Assembly: GCA_944548615.1 (NCBI GenBank)
Contig: OX155972.1
Coordinates: forward strand, 1,849,625 to 1,913,624
Direction: 5' to 3'
Source: Micropterix aruncella
Lineage: Eukaryota > Arthropoda > Insecta > Lepidoptera > Micropterigidae
DNA length: 64,000 nucleotides
Each line of letters starts with the position of its first letter. Positions within the stretch are counted from its first letter, which is position 1. This document shows, piece by piece, positions 47,786 through 57,918 of this stretch. Below the pieces are notes generated by a model. It saw nothing but the letters and a program-made list of their open reading frames with translations. It was not told the DNA's origin and did not search any database. The translations under genes were made by a program, and so were the position numbers.

Positions 47786-47881
47786 CGACCGACCGACCGA
47801 CAGCGCGAGCGAGCGACCGACCGACCGACCGATAGACCAACCGACTGGCCGACCGACCGACGGATTGAATGTCCGACCGAC
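47784..47881. repeat. (CCGA)n simple repeat
   Basis: ccgaccgaccgaccga units with gcgagcga and gatagacc interruptions. They follow the truncated LINE knuckle directly. Arg/Pro/Thr frames across it are artefacts. Confidence 0.92.
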
Positions 47882-47954
47882 GACTTTGCACGAACTTGCA
47901 AAACTTGAAGTTGACCGCTGTTGAGAAATTTTTTAGCCATGCTTACGATGGAAA

Positions 47955-48045
47955 CTACTCAATCGTTAGTCACGATTGACGATTAATCATCAATCGATAG
48001 TCGTTATCATGATTAATTGTTAGTTGTTAATCGTTAGTCGACTAA
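47955..48045. repeat. low-complexity ATCGTTAGTC-type repeat
   Basis: Imperfect direct and inverted copies of atcgttagtc, attgacgatt and aatcatcaatcg. It can fold on itself. No gene seen. Confidence 0.6.
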
Positions 48046-48313
48046 ATTTTGCCCAATACTGGTGTATATTATAATAGTATTAATAATAATAGGATTCCTG
48101 AAAGACCCATAACATGATTTAAAGCTTTCCATGCTATTTAGGATTATTATTGCATGTTTCTGCAGGGAAAATATACCAGAGATGCCATAACGAAGGTGCG
48201 ATTCGAAATGATCAAAGTGTACGATTTCAGCATTCGATTGGGCATTTCCAAAGGGTCACAGTTGCAGAGGCCGGATACACAGACTAATAAGTCAAGATTG
48301 AAGGTTCAGTTAC

Positions 48314-48450
48314 CTGTGCGTGCATAGCTGCCATGTTGCGAGGATGTTTCGGCAGGGGCCTCGGCGAGGGGGGCGGCGCCGGTTGCAATTCTGCCGTGCA
48401 GTGCTGCAACACCTCGTCCTCACTGCTGTCCGAGCTGCCGCATGCCTCCT
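48314..48450 (-). CDS. host gene, exon A (most upstream exon found)
   Basis: The acceptor gtttttacag is above 48450 and the donor cacag/gtaact is below 48314. Length 137 nt. Two bases complete a codon from an unseen upstream exon, then EACGSSDSSEDEVLQHCTAE, LQPAPPPSPRPLPKHPRN and MAAMHAQ. An acidic Ser cluster (likely casein-kinase-type) is followed by a Pro-rich, SH3-ligand-like stretch. The exon ends in phase 0 for exon B. Confidence 0.84.
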
Positions 48451-48635
48451 CTGTAAAAACACAACAATCAAAACCTTGCAACTATCTATCCGCTAAAATG
48501 GCGGCCCGCAACATTTGTAAAAAAATCACAATCCCAAATCTTATCTTTTTCAGCAACCCCCATCAGGAAGGAGGGAGAAGGGAAATCCATATTGAGTATT
48601 ACGGAGATATATCGCTCTAGCGCCATATGAAATGA

Positions 48636-48999
48636 GTTTTTTTATTAGTGACATCTTTGTAATGGGTAAATCAGTATGACGAAGTAAACAACTTACAATA
48701 AAATATTCGCTGAAAAAAAAATTTTTTTTTCCATAAATTTGACTGTTAAATAAAAGTTTGAAAAGAGTTGAGCGCGCTGCGCCACCTAGTAGGTAAAATA
48801 TCGCGAATATTGTTTATTCACAATATGGCCTACCGCTAGATGGCGCAGCGCGCTCAACGCTTTTAGCACACTTTTATACTTTATTGTTTTTTTTTTCTTC
48901 AAATTTGAAAAAAATATCAATTTGTATTTTTTTTATCAAATGTTGCTTATTTCCTCATACTGCTTCACCTACTACAAGGAGATGTCACTAATAAAAAAC
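48636..48999. repeat. foldback element, about 364 bp
   Basis: The ends gttttttattagtgacatct (left) and its complement (right, to 48999) are inverted repeats. A second, central inverted block is gagcgcgctgcgccacctag and ctagatggcgcagcgcgctc, around a short TATTCAC-type centre near 48822. Arms are about 165 bp with gaps in poly-A/T. Confidence 0.8.
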
Positions 49000-49129
49000 T
49001 GAACATGGTATGCCTGCCTTAGTATAGACCTAGGCCTAATTAGGAATACTTGAGGTAGTGATCGGAGCTGCAGTGCACGGTGGTTCCGCATCCAAAGGAG
49101 AGAGGTCAAAACCTCCTAAAACTATTTCA

Positions 49130-49290
49130 ATACGTAATAACTACGCACTTTAATGTTCAGATAGACTAATATATGGCATTTTATCTCTCCGGCATATTTC
49201 TGTGATGTTATCAGCCTATATGAAAATGCGATAGATGGCACAAATAACTGAATGTTATTATTATCATTTGTTAAATAATGGGTGGTTATA
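49130..49290 (+). repeat. R170 interspersed repeat
   Basis: Closely related to 57030-57190 and, inverted, 31415-31570. The 3' side carries a short duplicated catttgttaaataatgggtgg (49266-49325). Confidence 0.65.
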
Positions 49291-49443
49291 ATCTTCTCAT
49301 CATTTGTTAAATAATGGGTGGTTAAAAGACTTGAAATTCGGTATACAGATGCCTTGTTGGACCGAAAACACATTGTGAAATTTTGGTTGCAATATCTCTT
49401 ATACAAGCGACGCAAATAATATTTAAAGTCCGCCATATTTAAA

Positions 49444-49689
49444 GGGCTCTCTGGACGATCAAGCATGCTTGTCAAGCTTCGCGTCGCAGGCTGGGAGGGG
49501 ATCGTAAACCGCTGAAAATATGAAAATATTTTTTTTTATATTTACCAAAAATGCCTAATTTTGCAGTTTTATATAAAACTGCAACATTAGGCATTTTTGG
49601 TAAATATTTGCATATTTCCTGCGGTTGACGATCCCCTCCCAGCCCGCGACGCGATGCTTGACAAGCATGCTTGATCGTCTAGAGAGCCC
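49444..49689. mobile_element. MITE or foldback, about 246 bp
   Basis: The ends gggctctctggacgatcaag (49444) and its near-complement (to 49689) are inverted. Pairing continues through agcatgcttg, gatcccctcccagcc and tttaccaaaaatgcctaat to a palindromic centre near 49570. Target duplication unresolved. Confidence 0.82.
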
Positions 49690-49699
49690 CTAAGAAAAT

Positions 49700-50250
49700 A
49701 CTAAATCGTTTTTGGAAAATACCATTTTAATACCACGGAAAACACTACAAATATACTATGAATTGGTACGCGGGTGGAGGTTGGTCAGCAGGGAAGCGTG
49801 TCTACTTGCCGGGAAAGTCTTGAGTAACACAACCAATACACTTTCCCGTTTATGCATACTTATTATTAAACATATAACCCATCACTTGGATTTTTATTAA
49901 AAAACTATGGCAACGATTTAAAATTACGACTCTCCAAATATTTAAATGCAATTATCTTTCCTTCCTCTTTATTTTATATTTTGTAAACTTTTTATATAGG
50001 TTAAGTTAGCATTTATTTGCCAACAATGCTCATACAATAGTAGGTATAGGTTAGCTCTAAAATATTGCCTGCAGGCAATAAGCTCGCATTTTCTTCTGAA
50101 AATAAAGGGTTATTATAATAATAATTATTATTTTTATCTCAAAACCGTTTTTTTGGCAGTACTTTTCTTCCCTGTAGTCTTCATATTTTAGTGACTTTTT
50201 TCGAATTTCTTAATTTTTGCTAATTTTTATAAGCCGTTTTCGCGATTCTA
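49700..50250. other. unassigned AT-rich DNA
   Basis: No gene or recognised repeat. Confidence 0.3.
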
Positions 50251-50254
50251 GTGG

Positions 50255-50543
50255 CACTTGCCCACAGTTTGTTTGTTTATACTCTTTATTGTGAAAATGT
50301 CACAATGGGCGGGTTTATTGTCATACGACAATCTCTTACAACCAACCCTACTATGACGTGTTATATGTATGTGTGCGTGTAACATGTCTGTAAGTGTGTG
50401 TCTTGTTATTGCATTCCATCGACAGAATTGAAAATGCAATTCCGTTTATTAGATCCCAACGGAAAATGGTGACCCAGCCGGGAATCAAACCCGGGACTTT
50501 ACAATGTAAGATCAGGCGACCTAACCACTATGCCACCGGGCCG
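50255..50543 (-). repeat. tRNA-derived SINE
   Basis: On the minus strand the head starts ggcccggtggcatagtgg near 50543. It has an A-box (tggcatagtggttagg) and a B-box (gggtttgattcccgg) at tRNA spacing. The body continues to an AATAAA/AACAAACAAA-rich end near 50260. The same head sequence is present at 57428-57464. Confidence 0.8.
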
Positions 50544-50559
50544 TGTTGCGTGGGGCTAA

Positions 50560-51200
50560 CTGTTGCGTGTATCAGCATATCCGTGGGAGAAGGCTAGTGA
50601 GAAGCGCGCGCCGATCCGTAACAATGCAAAGCGAAAGGAGAAACTATGCTGAGCAGAGCAGCATCCGTAACATTTCCGCCTCGCGAGCCCACAGAGCACA
50701 CAAAGACTTGAATTTGCCCATACAATGAACGAAAATACACCGGACTTCCGAGGGGTTAAATCCCAACCACCCCCTCCCCCCCACCGCGGATTCTCCATGA
50801 TTCTCTATTTCTTTTCGACTTTATTTACTCAAAAAAAATCGGGGCGACGTGTTCCCTGTGCCCTCCCCCCCCCCCCCCCCCCCCGGATACGTCTTTGACG
50901 GTATAATATATGTTCCCAATGTCATCTTTATGAAGCGACATACAGTAGGGGATACATTTTAGCCATCACAATGGAATGCTGTCGACGTTGAGGAGTCCCA
51001 TTTTAGCCAAAATAAATAATATATTTTTTAATAAAGTTAGTTAATATATAACCATGCTCGTAGTTATCGCTTTACGTACGTAGTTATCGCTTTACGTAGT
51101 TTATCGTAGTTATCGCTTTAAGTTGGGTGACAGAATCGAACAAGCATGAAGTTAAGGTTTTGCCGTTTGGTTTTTGATATTTGGTTTATGGAAATTATTG
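50560..51200. other. unassigned DNA with a long poly-C tract
   Basis: A C20-class run lies at about 50865-50884 and a tagttatcgctttacgta tandem at 51058-51120. No gene recognised. Confidence 0.4.
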
Positions 51201-51434
51201 TATACTCCAGCGGTTTCACCCGCGTGGTGATAGAAAATTGTGAAAATTGTGATAATGATGACAGAAAACCATATATCTTTATAAATTATAGCCTATGTGT
51301 TATTTTGATGTGTAAGCTATATTATTGTAAAGTTTCATCAAAATCCATTCAGTAGTTTTTGCGTGAAAGAGTAACAAACATCCATACATACATACAAACT
51401 TTCGCGTTTATAATATTAGTAGGATAGTAGGATA
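51200..51434 (+). repeat. common arthropod retroposon end (TAGTAGGAT tail)
   Basis: Starting at ccagcggtttcacccgcgtg, it includes catcaaaatccattcagtag, tttttgcgtgaaagagtaac and the tail ttagtaggatagtaggat. This repeat type is widespread in insect genomes. The class (RTE-like LINE or a derivative) is from memory. Confidence 0.6.
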
Positions 51435-52032
51435 GAATTTAAATTTCGAATGTCAATTTCTTAGATTTTTTCCTTTTTACTTGACAGTTATCGTTATATT
51501 TTAGATAATTCACACTATATCTTTATAAATTATAGCCCATGTGTTATTCTCATGTGTAAGCTATATTATTGTAAAGTTTCATCAAAATCCATTCAGTAGT
51601 TTTTGCGTGAAAGAGTAACAAACATCCATACATACATACAAACTTTCGCGTTTATAATATTAGTAGGATAGTAGGATAGAATTTAAATTTCGAATGTCAA
51701 TTTCTTAGATTTTTTCCTTTTTACTTGACAGTTATCGTTATATTTTAGATAATTCACACTATATCTTTATAAATTATAGCCTATGTGTTATTCTGATGTG
51801 TAAGCTATATTATTGTAAAGTTTCATCAAAATCCATTCAGTAGTTTTTGCGTGAAAGAGTAACAAACAGCCATACATACATACAAACTTTCGCGTTTATA
51901 ATATTAGTAGGATAGTAGGATAGAATTTAAATTTCGAATGTCAATTTCTTAGATTTTTTCCTACTTACTTGACAGTTATCGTTATATTTTAGATAATTCA
52001 CACTATATCTTTATAAATTATAGCCTATGTGT
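51272..52032. repeat. tandem array, 244-bp unit, about 3.1 copies
   Basis: The sequence atatctttataaattatagc recurs with a spacing of exactly 244 bp (gcc at 51291, 51535, 51779 and 52023). Units differ by very few bases. Each unit contains the retroposon tail plus about 90 bp of flank, so the unit arose after insertion. Confidence 0.92.
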
Positions 52033-52077
52033 CCTTGACTCCAGTAACTCTGGGAAGCACACATCCAGCGATGGAGT

Positions 52078-52281
52078 GTGCTCACACTCACGCACACATC
52101 AGATGAGCAGGCGATCTTGTGTATGTCATCACTGCACAGTTTCTCTTATCTTGCCCCCAAATTTTATAATTGCCTACCACCTAAGATTAAAGACATTAAA
52201 ATATCATATAAATTTAAAAATAGTTTGAGTGCCTACCTCTTAAATTGTACATATGCAGATATTGAAAACATTATTAAATAA
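52078..52281 (+). pseudogene. LINE C-terminal remnant
   Basis: SFSYLAPKFYNCLPPKIKDI and YKFKNSLSAYLLN, then a stop at 52279, form the end of a jockey/RTE-type LINE protein. The AT-rich 3' UTR runs to AATTTGAAT repeats at 52665-52705, a LINE-like tail. Confidence 0.65.
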
Positions 52282-52709
52282 TTGAATCTCTATAATCTTT
52301 ATAATAAAAACATAATAGTATATGTAGTAATATAAATTGATGATTTCTAAACGTAATTTTATTTTAATTTTTGTGAATTTATTTTGTATATTATTAATAC
52401 ATATTATTTAATACATATATAAATATATATTAATTTTTATCATGTTTTAAAATAAAATAATATTGACAATTTTCATGACATTTTCTTACGAATTTTTATT
52501 AGGTAATTAAGATATTTCTGTTACATTAAGTATGATTTTGATTATTTATATAAATATAATATTATAGATTTCTTAGGATAACTAAAATAAATTGTCTACC
52601 TTGGAACAGGCGGCAGCCTAGTTAGGTTAAGACTTTTGTATATTGAATGTACCCATAATTTTAACTCAATAAATAATTTGAATTTGAATAATTTGAATTT
52701 GTTAATATT

Positions 52710-53467
52710 GAAGTGAAGGTTAGCCGGTTTGCAGGTTAAGCCATCGATATGTGAAGAATACGACAAAAACATCGGCCTTAAATAAGTTTATAAAAAAAGC
52801 GATAACAGCATATATCTAACTGTTATGTTTAAGCTACAATAACTGCTTTTATGTCTCAAAAAAGTAAGAAAAATAAGTAGGCAGAGTTTGTTGAAAAGAT
52901 TAGCAATAAGAATCTTTATCAAAATAAATGAATCCACACGGGTGTTAAATAGAGATAAAATTAGCATTTAGAAGTATTTAGATGATATAGTTATAGAGAC
53001 ATCATGAAATTAGTAATGCGTGGCGAGGAACAAAACGCGTAGGTCTACGAGATATGTAGCGTGCATCTTAGGGGGGGGGGGCGTCTTGCACTATATATAT
53101 ATAAAGGTAACGTCTAAAAAGGTAAATAAACGCCATCGATTCGAAACTTTACGCTAAGCGAAGCCGCGAAAATAGCTAGTTTTTGAATACATGAAGAAAA
53201 TAAATAATAAGTAGTAAGCACAAAGAGTGATCTGTGGTTATAAATATGTAATTGAAATTGCACGCCAAACTGCATCGATCCATAAAAATATAAAATACTA
53301 AATAAACTAAAGTACGGGCCAAAGGAACGTTCCGATGGCGGTAATAAAACGAGCTGTCAACAAGGATGCGGCTAACGTCGATATTGCTTATCGATGAATT
53401 ACGCTAGCTCGATGAAACAGTATTATACATCTGCATTTATTATAGTACCGATTGCTATATATATATA
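52710..53467. other. unassigned AT-rich DNA
   Basis: A possible Helitron-like 3' end (gcgaagccgcgaaaatagctagt) lies at 53158-53180. A (TA)n stretch at 53455-53469 is the mariner target. No gene seen. Confidence 0.35.
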
Positions 53468-53469
53468 TA

Positions 53470-54790
53470 CCTTCTGTCTAAAAAGTTCCGGGAATTTAGA
53501 ATTTAAAAAGATTCTGTTAATGATTTCAAAAAAATAAAAAAATTCTTAAGTTGGTAGAACTGCCTTTATTTACTCTATGCCTAGAATGCGCGCGAACTGT
53601 CAGCCATTTTGATTAGAACAGCAATTGAATTGTACACCTTAGTAGTGCGCCACGATTTTCACAATGAACCAAAGTATTGAACAAAGAGTTTGCCTTAAAT
53701 TTTGTGTTGCGAACGGATTTTCGTGTACCAATTCCCTAAAGATGTTAGAAAAGGCTTATGGTGAATCAGTTCTATCCAAAACACGGATCCACGAGTGGTA
53801 CAAAGCATTCAAGGAGGGCCGAGAGATCGTCGAAGACAACCCTCGTTCCGGGCGACCTTCGACCTCTTCAAAAGACGAAAATATCGAAAAAGTCAAGGAA
53901 ATTGTGCTCCGTAATCGCCATTCCAGCTTAAGAGAGATAGCACATAACCTGAACCTGAAGTCTCATGAGTCCATTCGCTCGATTTTGGTAAATAAATTGG
54001 GCATGAGACGCATCGCCGCTCGGCTCGTTCCAAAGGAGTTGAATTTTCTACAACAACAGTACCGCAAACAAACTTCTTTAGACATGCTGGATCGAGTCGA
54101 TTCTGATCTCACATTCATAGAACGCATTATAACTGGCGATGAGACATGGGTCTATGAATTTGATATGCAAACAAGTCAACAGGCATCAGAGTGGAGGACA
54201 AAAAACGAGCCAAAACCGAAAAAACCACGATAAAGTCGTTCAAAAGTCAAACTGATGCTCATTGTTTTCTTTGATATTCGCGGTTTAGTCCATCACGAAT
54301 TCGTTCCAGAAGGACTAACGGTCAATAAGGAAGATTATTTGGCCGTTTTGAAGCGTTTACGTGAGAAAATCCGTCAAAAACGGCCTGAATTGTGGATCAA
54401 CAATTCGTGGATTTTCCACGACGATAATGCACCGTCGCATAGAGCAGCAATTGTGACCGAGTTTACGGCCAAAAACGCGACAAATACAATTAATCAATCG
54501 CCGTATTCACCAGATTTGGCCCTGTCAGACTTCTTTCTGTTCCCAAAACTAAAATTTCCTCTTCGTGGTACCCGTTTTGAGTCCATAGAGTCCATTAAAG
54601 AAAATTCGTGGAAGCAATTGAAGGCTATACCGAAAAACGCCTACAAAAAGTGTTTTGAAGATTGAAAAAAACGCTGGCGAATGTGTGTTGCATCAAATCG
54701 GGACTACTTTAAAGGTTATAAAATAAACATTGACGATTAAACGAAAATTGTGTGTTTTATTTAATAATTCCCGGTACTTTTTAGACAGAG
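53470..54790 (+). mobile_element. mariner transposon, nearly complete (1321 bp)
   Basis: TA duplications lie at 53468-53469 and 54791-54792. The terminal inverted repeats share ctgtctaaaaagt.ccgggaat. The length is standard for mariner. The transposase has two nonsense codons. Confidence 0.92.
53664..54739 (+). pseudogene. mariner transposase, two in-frame stops
   Basis: One frame runs 53664-54739, about 358 codons. The N-terminal helix-turn-helix region starts MNQSIEQRVCLKFCVANGF, with GRPSTS and SLREIAHNLNLK following. The catalytic triad reads IITGDETWVYEFD, FHDDNAPSHRA and YSPDLALSDFFLFPKLK, i.e. D,D,D spacing. A TAA at 54231-54233 splits the protein after KPKKPR. A TGA at 54663-54665 replaces the usual Trp after KKCFED, so the last 24 codons are lost. 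There are no frameshifts. The C-terminal half has its own Met at 54255. Inactive as it stands, but recent. Confidence 0.93.
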
Positions 54791-55024
54791 TAGTATTAAT
54801 ATTTTAGATTTTAGTATTATTTTAGAATTAGAGTAATTAAATAATGACCTAATTATGTGATGTGAGTTTTTAAATGAGTACCTAATAGATAACTGATTAT
54901 CATAGCATAGTATATCATAGGTCATTATTAATTTCTAAACAGTCATTAGTTAAATGTTATCGTGGCATTTTGTAATAATGAGTCCCACATATGTATATTA
55001 TAAAATGCTGCGCGGATAAAACAT

Positions 55025-55500
55025 CATTACAGCCCCTTGGTACGTCCGAAATGCGACTCTGGAACGCGATTTTAGCGAAACAGAGTCCGTGGAGGAACAC
55101 GTAAAGCGCCTCGCGCGCGCTATGTACCGCAGGGCCGACACCTCGCCTCACGAGCACATCCGCCAGCTCGCTCCTCTGCACACCAGACCACCAGAAGTCC
55201 GGAAGCCGTACCCGCGCAGTCTGCTTGATTAGCGGACCACCAGCGCGGGTATCGCAGCACAGCAGCCTTGCCACAAAAGATGTCATTACCACCTCCCGTC
55301 ACAATCCTTCACGATAAAGTGCCTAAGCACATAACAATGAGTCTTGCCACAGGGCACAAAGCCCTGTGACGCCATTCCAGAAAGCCGGGCCAATGGGCCC
55401 GGCTCACGTGAAACCCCACGAAAAGGCAAAATGCCTAGTGGAAGATGTCACGGGAAGATGTCACTCTAGCAAGGCCCGTCGACAGATATTTGATTTGATT
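55025..55500 (+). pseudogene. jockey-like LINE 3' remnant
   Basis: Positions 55038-55230 read VRNATLERDFSETESVEEHV, KRLARAMYRRADTSPHEHIR, QLAPLHTRPPEV and a stop, matching the very C-terminus of jockey-type LINEs. A GC-rich 3' UTR ends in TTTGATTTGATTTGA near 55488-55503. Confidence 0.78.
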
Positions 55501-55504
55501 TGAC

Positions 55505-56188
55505 ATCATTACATGCCTATAAGTTGAGCAATGGAGATCATATTTTCTAACCTGGAGCTATTGAAGTTGAAGGGTGATATTAACATGCGGACTCGGTGCT
55601 TTATACATAACATTTTGTCATTTATTGAAAAACTGAAAAGTGACCCGACAAAAGTTTAGATGCTCAATTTCAATAATATAATAATCTCATAGATAATCTG
55701 CGAAGGTTATGACACGCATCCTTACAATCAGGTATTAAAAGGGCGGGCCGGCCGAATGATGTATTGCCTCACCGGAACGTTCCTTTGGTCCGTACTATAG
55801 TACGGAACCCTACCAATTTGAAAGGGGTGCCGAAGCTTGCGCGTGCTCTCCATTATTCGTTTATTATCGCAAGGTAATTGGTTGGTAATAAATATGTCGT
55901 AATCGTCGCCGGTTTTCCTCTTCCGAAGGTCATCCCCAGATAATAATATATTCAGAGAGTAAACGGCAGTAAAGCGGAGAGCGCTTTTACGATCCCGATC
56001 CACCATAAAGACGTCGTTTTCGCAGGCGAACCTGAGGCATGGTCGAGCGAATTTTAACGACGGAAACGATAAACGAAATAAACACTTCCAGACGGCGCTA
56101 AATACCTTAGCATTAAATATTATGGGGGGCAGGGCTGCCGACTTGGGGGGGGGGGGGGTGCAAACACCTTCTTTAAAAAATATTAGGG
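55505..56188. other. unassigned DNA with an inverted scrap of 53312
   Basis: ccggaacgttcctttggtcc (55775-55794) is the complement of a segment near 53318-53337, so the two positions share a repeat. A minus-strand open frame over 55728-56336 has no recognised domain and includes an R670 border, so I do not call it. Confidence 0.4.
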
Positions 56189-56201
56189 TGCCGTTGTAAA
56201 T

Positions 56202-56757
56202 GTCGACCTCGAACCTGTAACCAGACAGGAGACCGGAGTAACCTGGTTGCAGGTTGTGCAGGTTCTGCCAAGGGGCAGAGGAAACTCCCCTGCACCTCAT
56301 GTGCGAGTGTGGCCCGCTGATGCGTAAAAGATACACCCACTTGGGTGGTCCTTACCTCCAACCTGAGGAGGTAAAACAATCTGGCGCCAAAAGCCTGTTG
56401 CGGTTCTTAAATGGCACGAGGCTTAGCGCAGAACTATAGTAGGTGGCGAACACAATAGATCAGCAATAGTCGCAGTGTTACAAGGCTCATAAAGACCTTA
56501 GCAAAGCCCCACACAACAAATAAAAAATAAATAAAAACCTGGTTGCAACTGGTAGTAAGAGCGCGAGTGTCGGGTGATTGACCTGGTTATCTGGCGGTAA
56601 GGCGTTGGCTTTTTACGGGCATGTGAGGTAACTCAACTAGACGGTGGACTGTTTTGTCCTAAGTCTTCTGTGCTCACCTCACGGGAGACGGTACGTTCTA
56701 ATATAGTTAAAACTTCCTGAGGTGACGGTTTCGCCAGTTGTAGTCGACAGCTCTAGT
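56202..56757 (+). mobile_element. R670 retroposon, 5'-truncated, split by a LINE end
   Basis: 13-bp duplications tgccgttgtaaat lie at 56189-56201 and 56758-56770. The pieces 56202-56251 and 56548-56757 are consecutive parts of R670 and end at the family's 3' end (gtagtcgacagctctagt). The 5' two-thirds are missing. Confidence 0.9.
56252..56535 (+). pseudogene. RNase H-type LINE 3' end inserted in R670
   Basis: 12-bp duplications aacctggttgca lie at 56240-56251 and 56536-56547. It encodes CRFCQGAEETPLHLMCECGP (CCHC knuckle), LMRKRYTHLGGPYLQPEE and FLNGTRLSAEL, then a stop and a short A-rich 3' UTR. It is the same family as 47236-47785, and here the complete C-terminus is seen. Confidence 0.85.
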
Positions 56758-57029
56758 TGCCGTTGTAAATAGGATATTATTTATTTAACATTTTACTAAG
56801 CCTAATGAGATGAAATAGTAAAAAGCATTTTTAAAGGTAAGCTTTTATTAAAATGCTCGGAAAAGAAGAAACAACGGGTCATACGTATACGAAATTTTAC
56901 AAGTTTTGTTATACAGTGTATCCTATCTCATAATAATATAACAAACGATTTTTTAAAAATCATAGGTCTTATTATTTTAATATTATTGAAATAAAGATGT
57001 CGATTTTGATTTGTTATACCTACGGGTCT

Positions 57030-57190
57030 CTCAATACGTAATACTTAGGCGCTTTAATGTTCAAATATACTACTAGATGGCATTCTAATCTGCGTATTAT
57101 TTCTGTTATGCAATTAGCCTGAATAAAAATGCGATAAATGGCACTAATAGCTAAATATTATTACTGCAACCATTGGTTAATGTGTTTTTA
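57030..57190 (+). repeat. R170 interspersed repeat
   Basis: Homologous to 49130-49290: cgctttaatgttcaaatata, gatggcatt, atgcgataaatggcactaat. Confidence 0.65.
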
Positions 57191-57427
57191 TAATCAATCA
57201 GCATTTTATTTTAAAAACATTCATTATCAATGTTTATAGGTCAGTCCCTCTTCGAGAAGACTACTAGATGGGAGCTGAACCGTGAGTTGAGCCGACCTAA
57301 GAAAACACAGACAGGCCATCAGGCCCAAGCTGCACGGAACGTTAAAACCCGAACGGTCAAAGAGCAACGGTATACAACCTTTCCTTTTTCTGAAATCATC
57401 GCTGAACTCCGAAAAGAGACACGGTTC

Positions 57428-57464
57428 GGTGGCACAGTGGTTAGTTCGCCTGATCTTACATTGT
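57428..57464 (+). repeat. tRNA-derived SINE head fragment
   Basis: ggtggcacagtggttagttc gcctgatcttacattgt matches the head of the SINE at 50255-50543. It is cut by the adjoining R670 copy. Confidence 0.7.
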
Positions 57465-57757
57465 GGGAGCTAATGGGCCCATGCTGGGTTGGCCATGAAG
57501 ACCCATGTGTTCAGGGTCGGTCACACTCACGGGTCAACCCCTATCCGACGGCCTCCACGCACGAGGTGCGAACCTGGGTAGGACGTTCGGGCGAAGGACC
57601 TCCGCTGGGAAGCAAACCTCTGGCGCTCCTGGACGGTCTGCGCACCGTGCGGCGCAAGCCAATCGATTGTGCACTCCGACTAACAGTCGGGGGAGTCTGG
57701 AAGCTGTATTGTTTCCTATAGAGCGGGGGTGGTTGCGTACCTTACGGCGACTGCTCG
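57465..57757 (+). mobile_element. R670 retroposon, 5' portion
   Basis: Starts at the family's 5' end (gggagctaatgggccc) and breaks off where the MITE fragment begins. A frame across it shares LDGLRTVRR.PIDCA with the copy at 62002. That may be chance conservation of the DNA. Confidence 0.8.
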
Positions 57758-57914
57758 ACTGCGAATACGATATTTGGTATGGATTTTAGAATGCGTTCGA
57801 ATTAGAAAATAATATTACTGTGAGCTCCCCGGGAGCAAGCCGCCAAAATTGGCCGTTACGTAGGCAACGGTGTCCTGATGTGCAAGCAAATTTGGTCGGA
57901 ACGTAGCCGAAGGG
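57758..57914. mobile_element. TTAA MITE, family A, partial copy
   Basis: Inverted partial copy of 27786-28462, with a TTAA at 57915-57918. One end only is present, the other is lost at the R670 junction. Confidence 0.75.
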
Positions 57915-57918
57915 TTAA

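Noticed and set aside
51200..52032. CRISPR-like array because of regular repeats
   Set aside because: The 244-bp units are identical throughout, without short repeats and unique spacers, and the DNA is eukaryotic.
55728..56336. Minus-strand open frame of 202 codons
   Set aside because: It crosses an R670 boundary and a LINE insertion, has no recognised domain, and includes a poly-G tract.
57230..57721. Plus-strand open frame of 163 codons
   Set aside because: It runs from unique DNA through a SINE head into R670, so it is a chance chimera.
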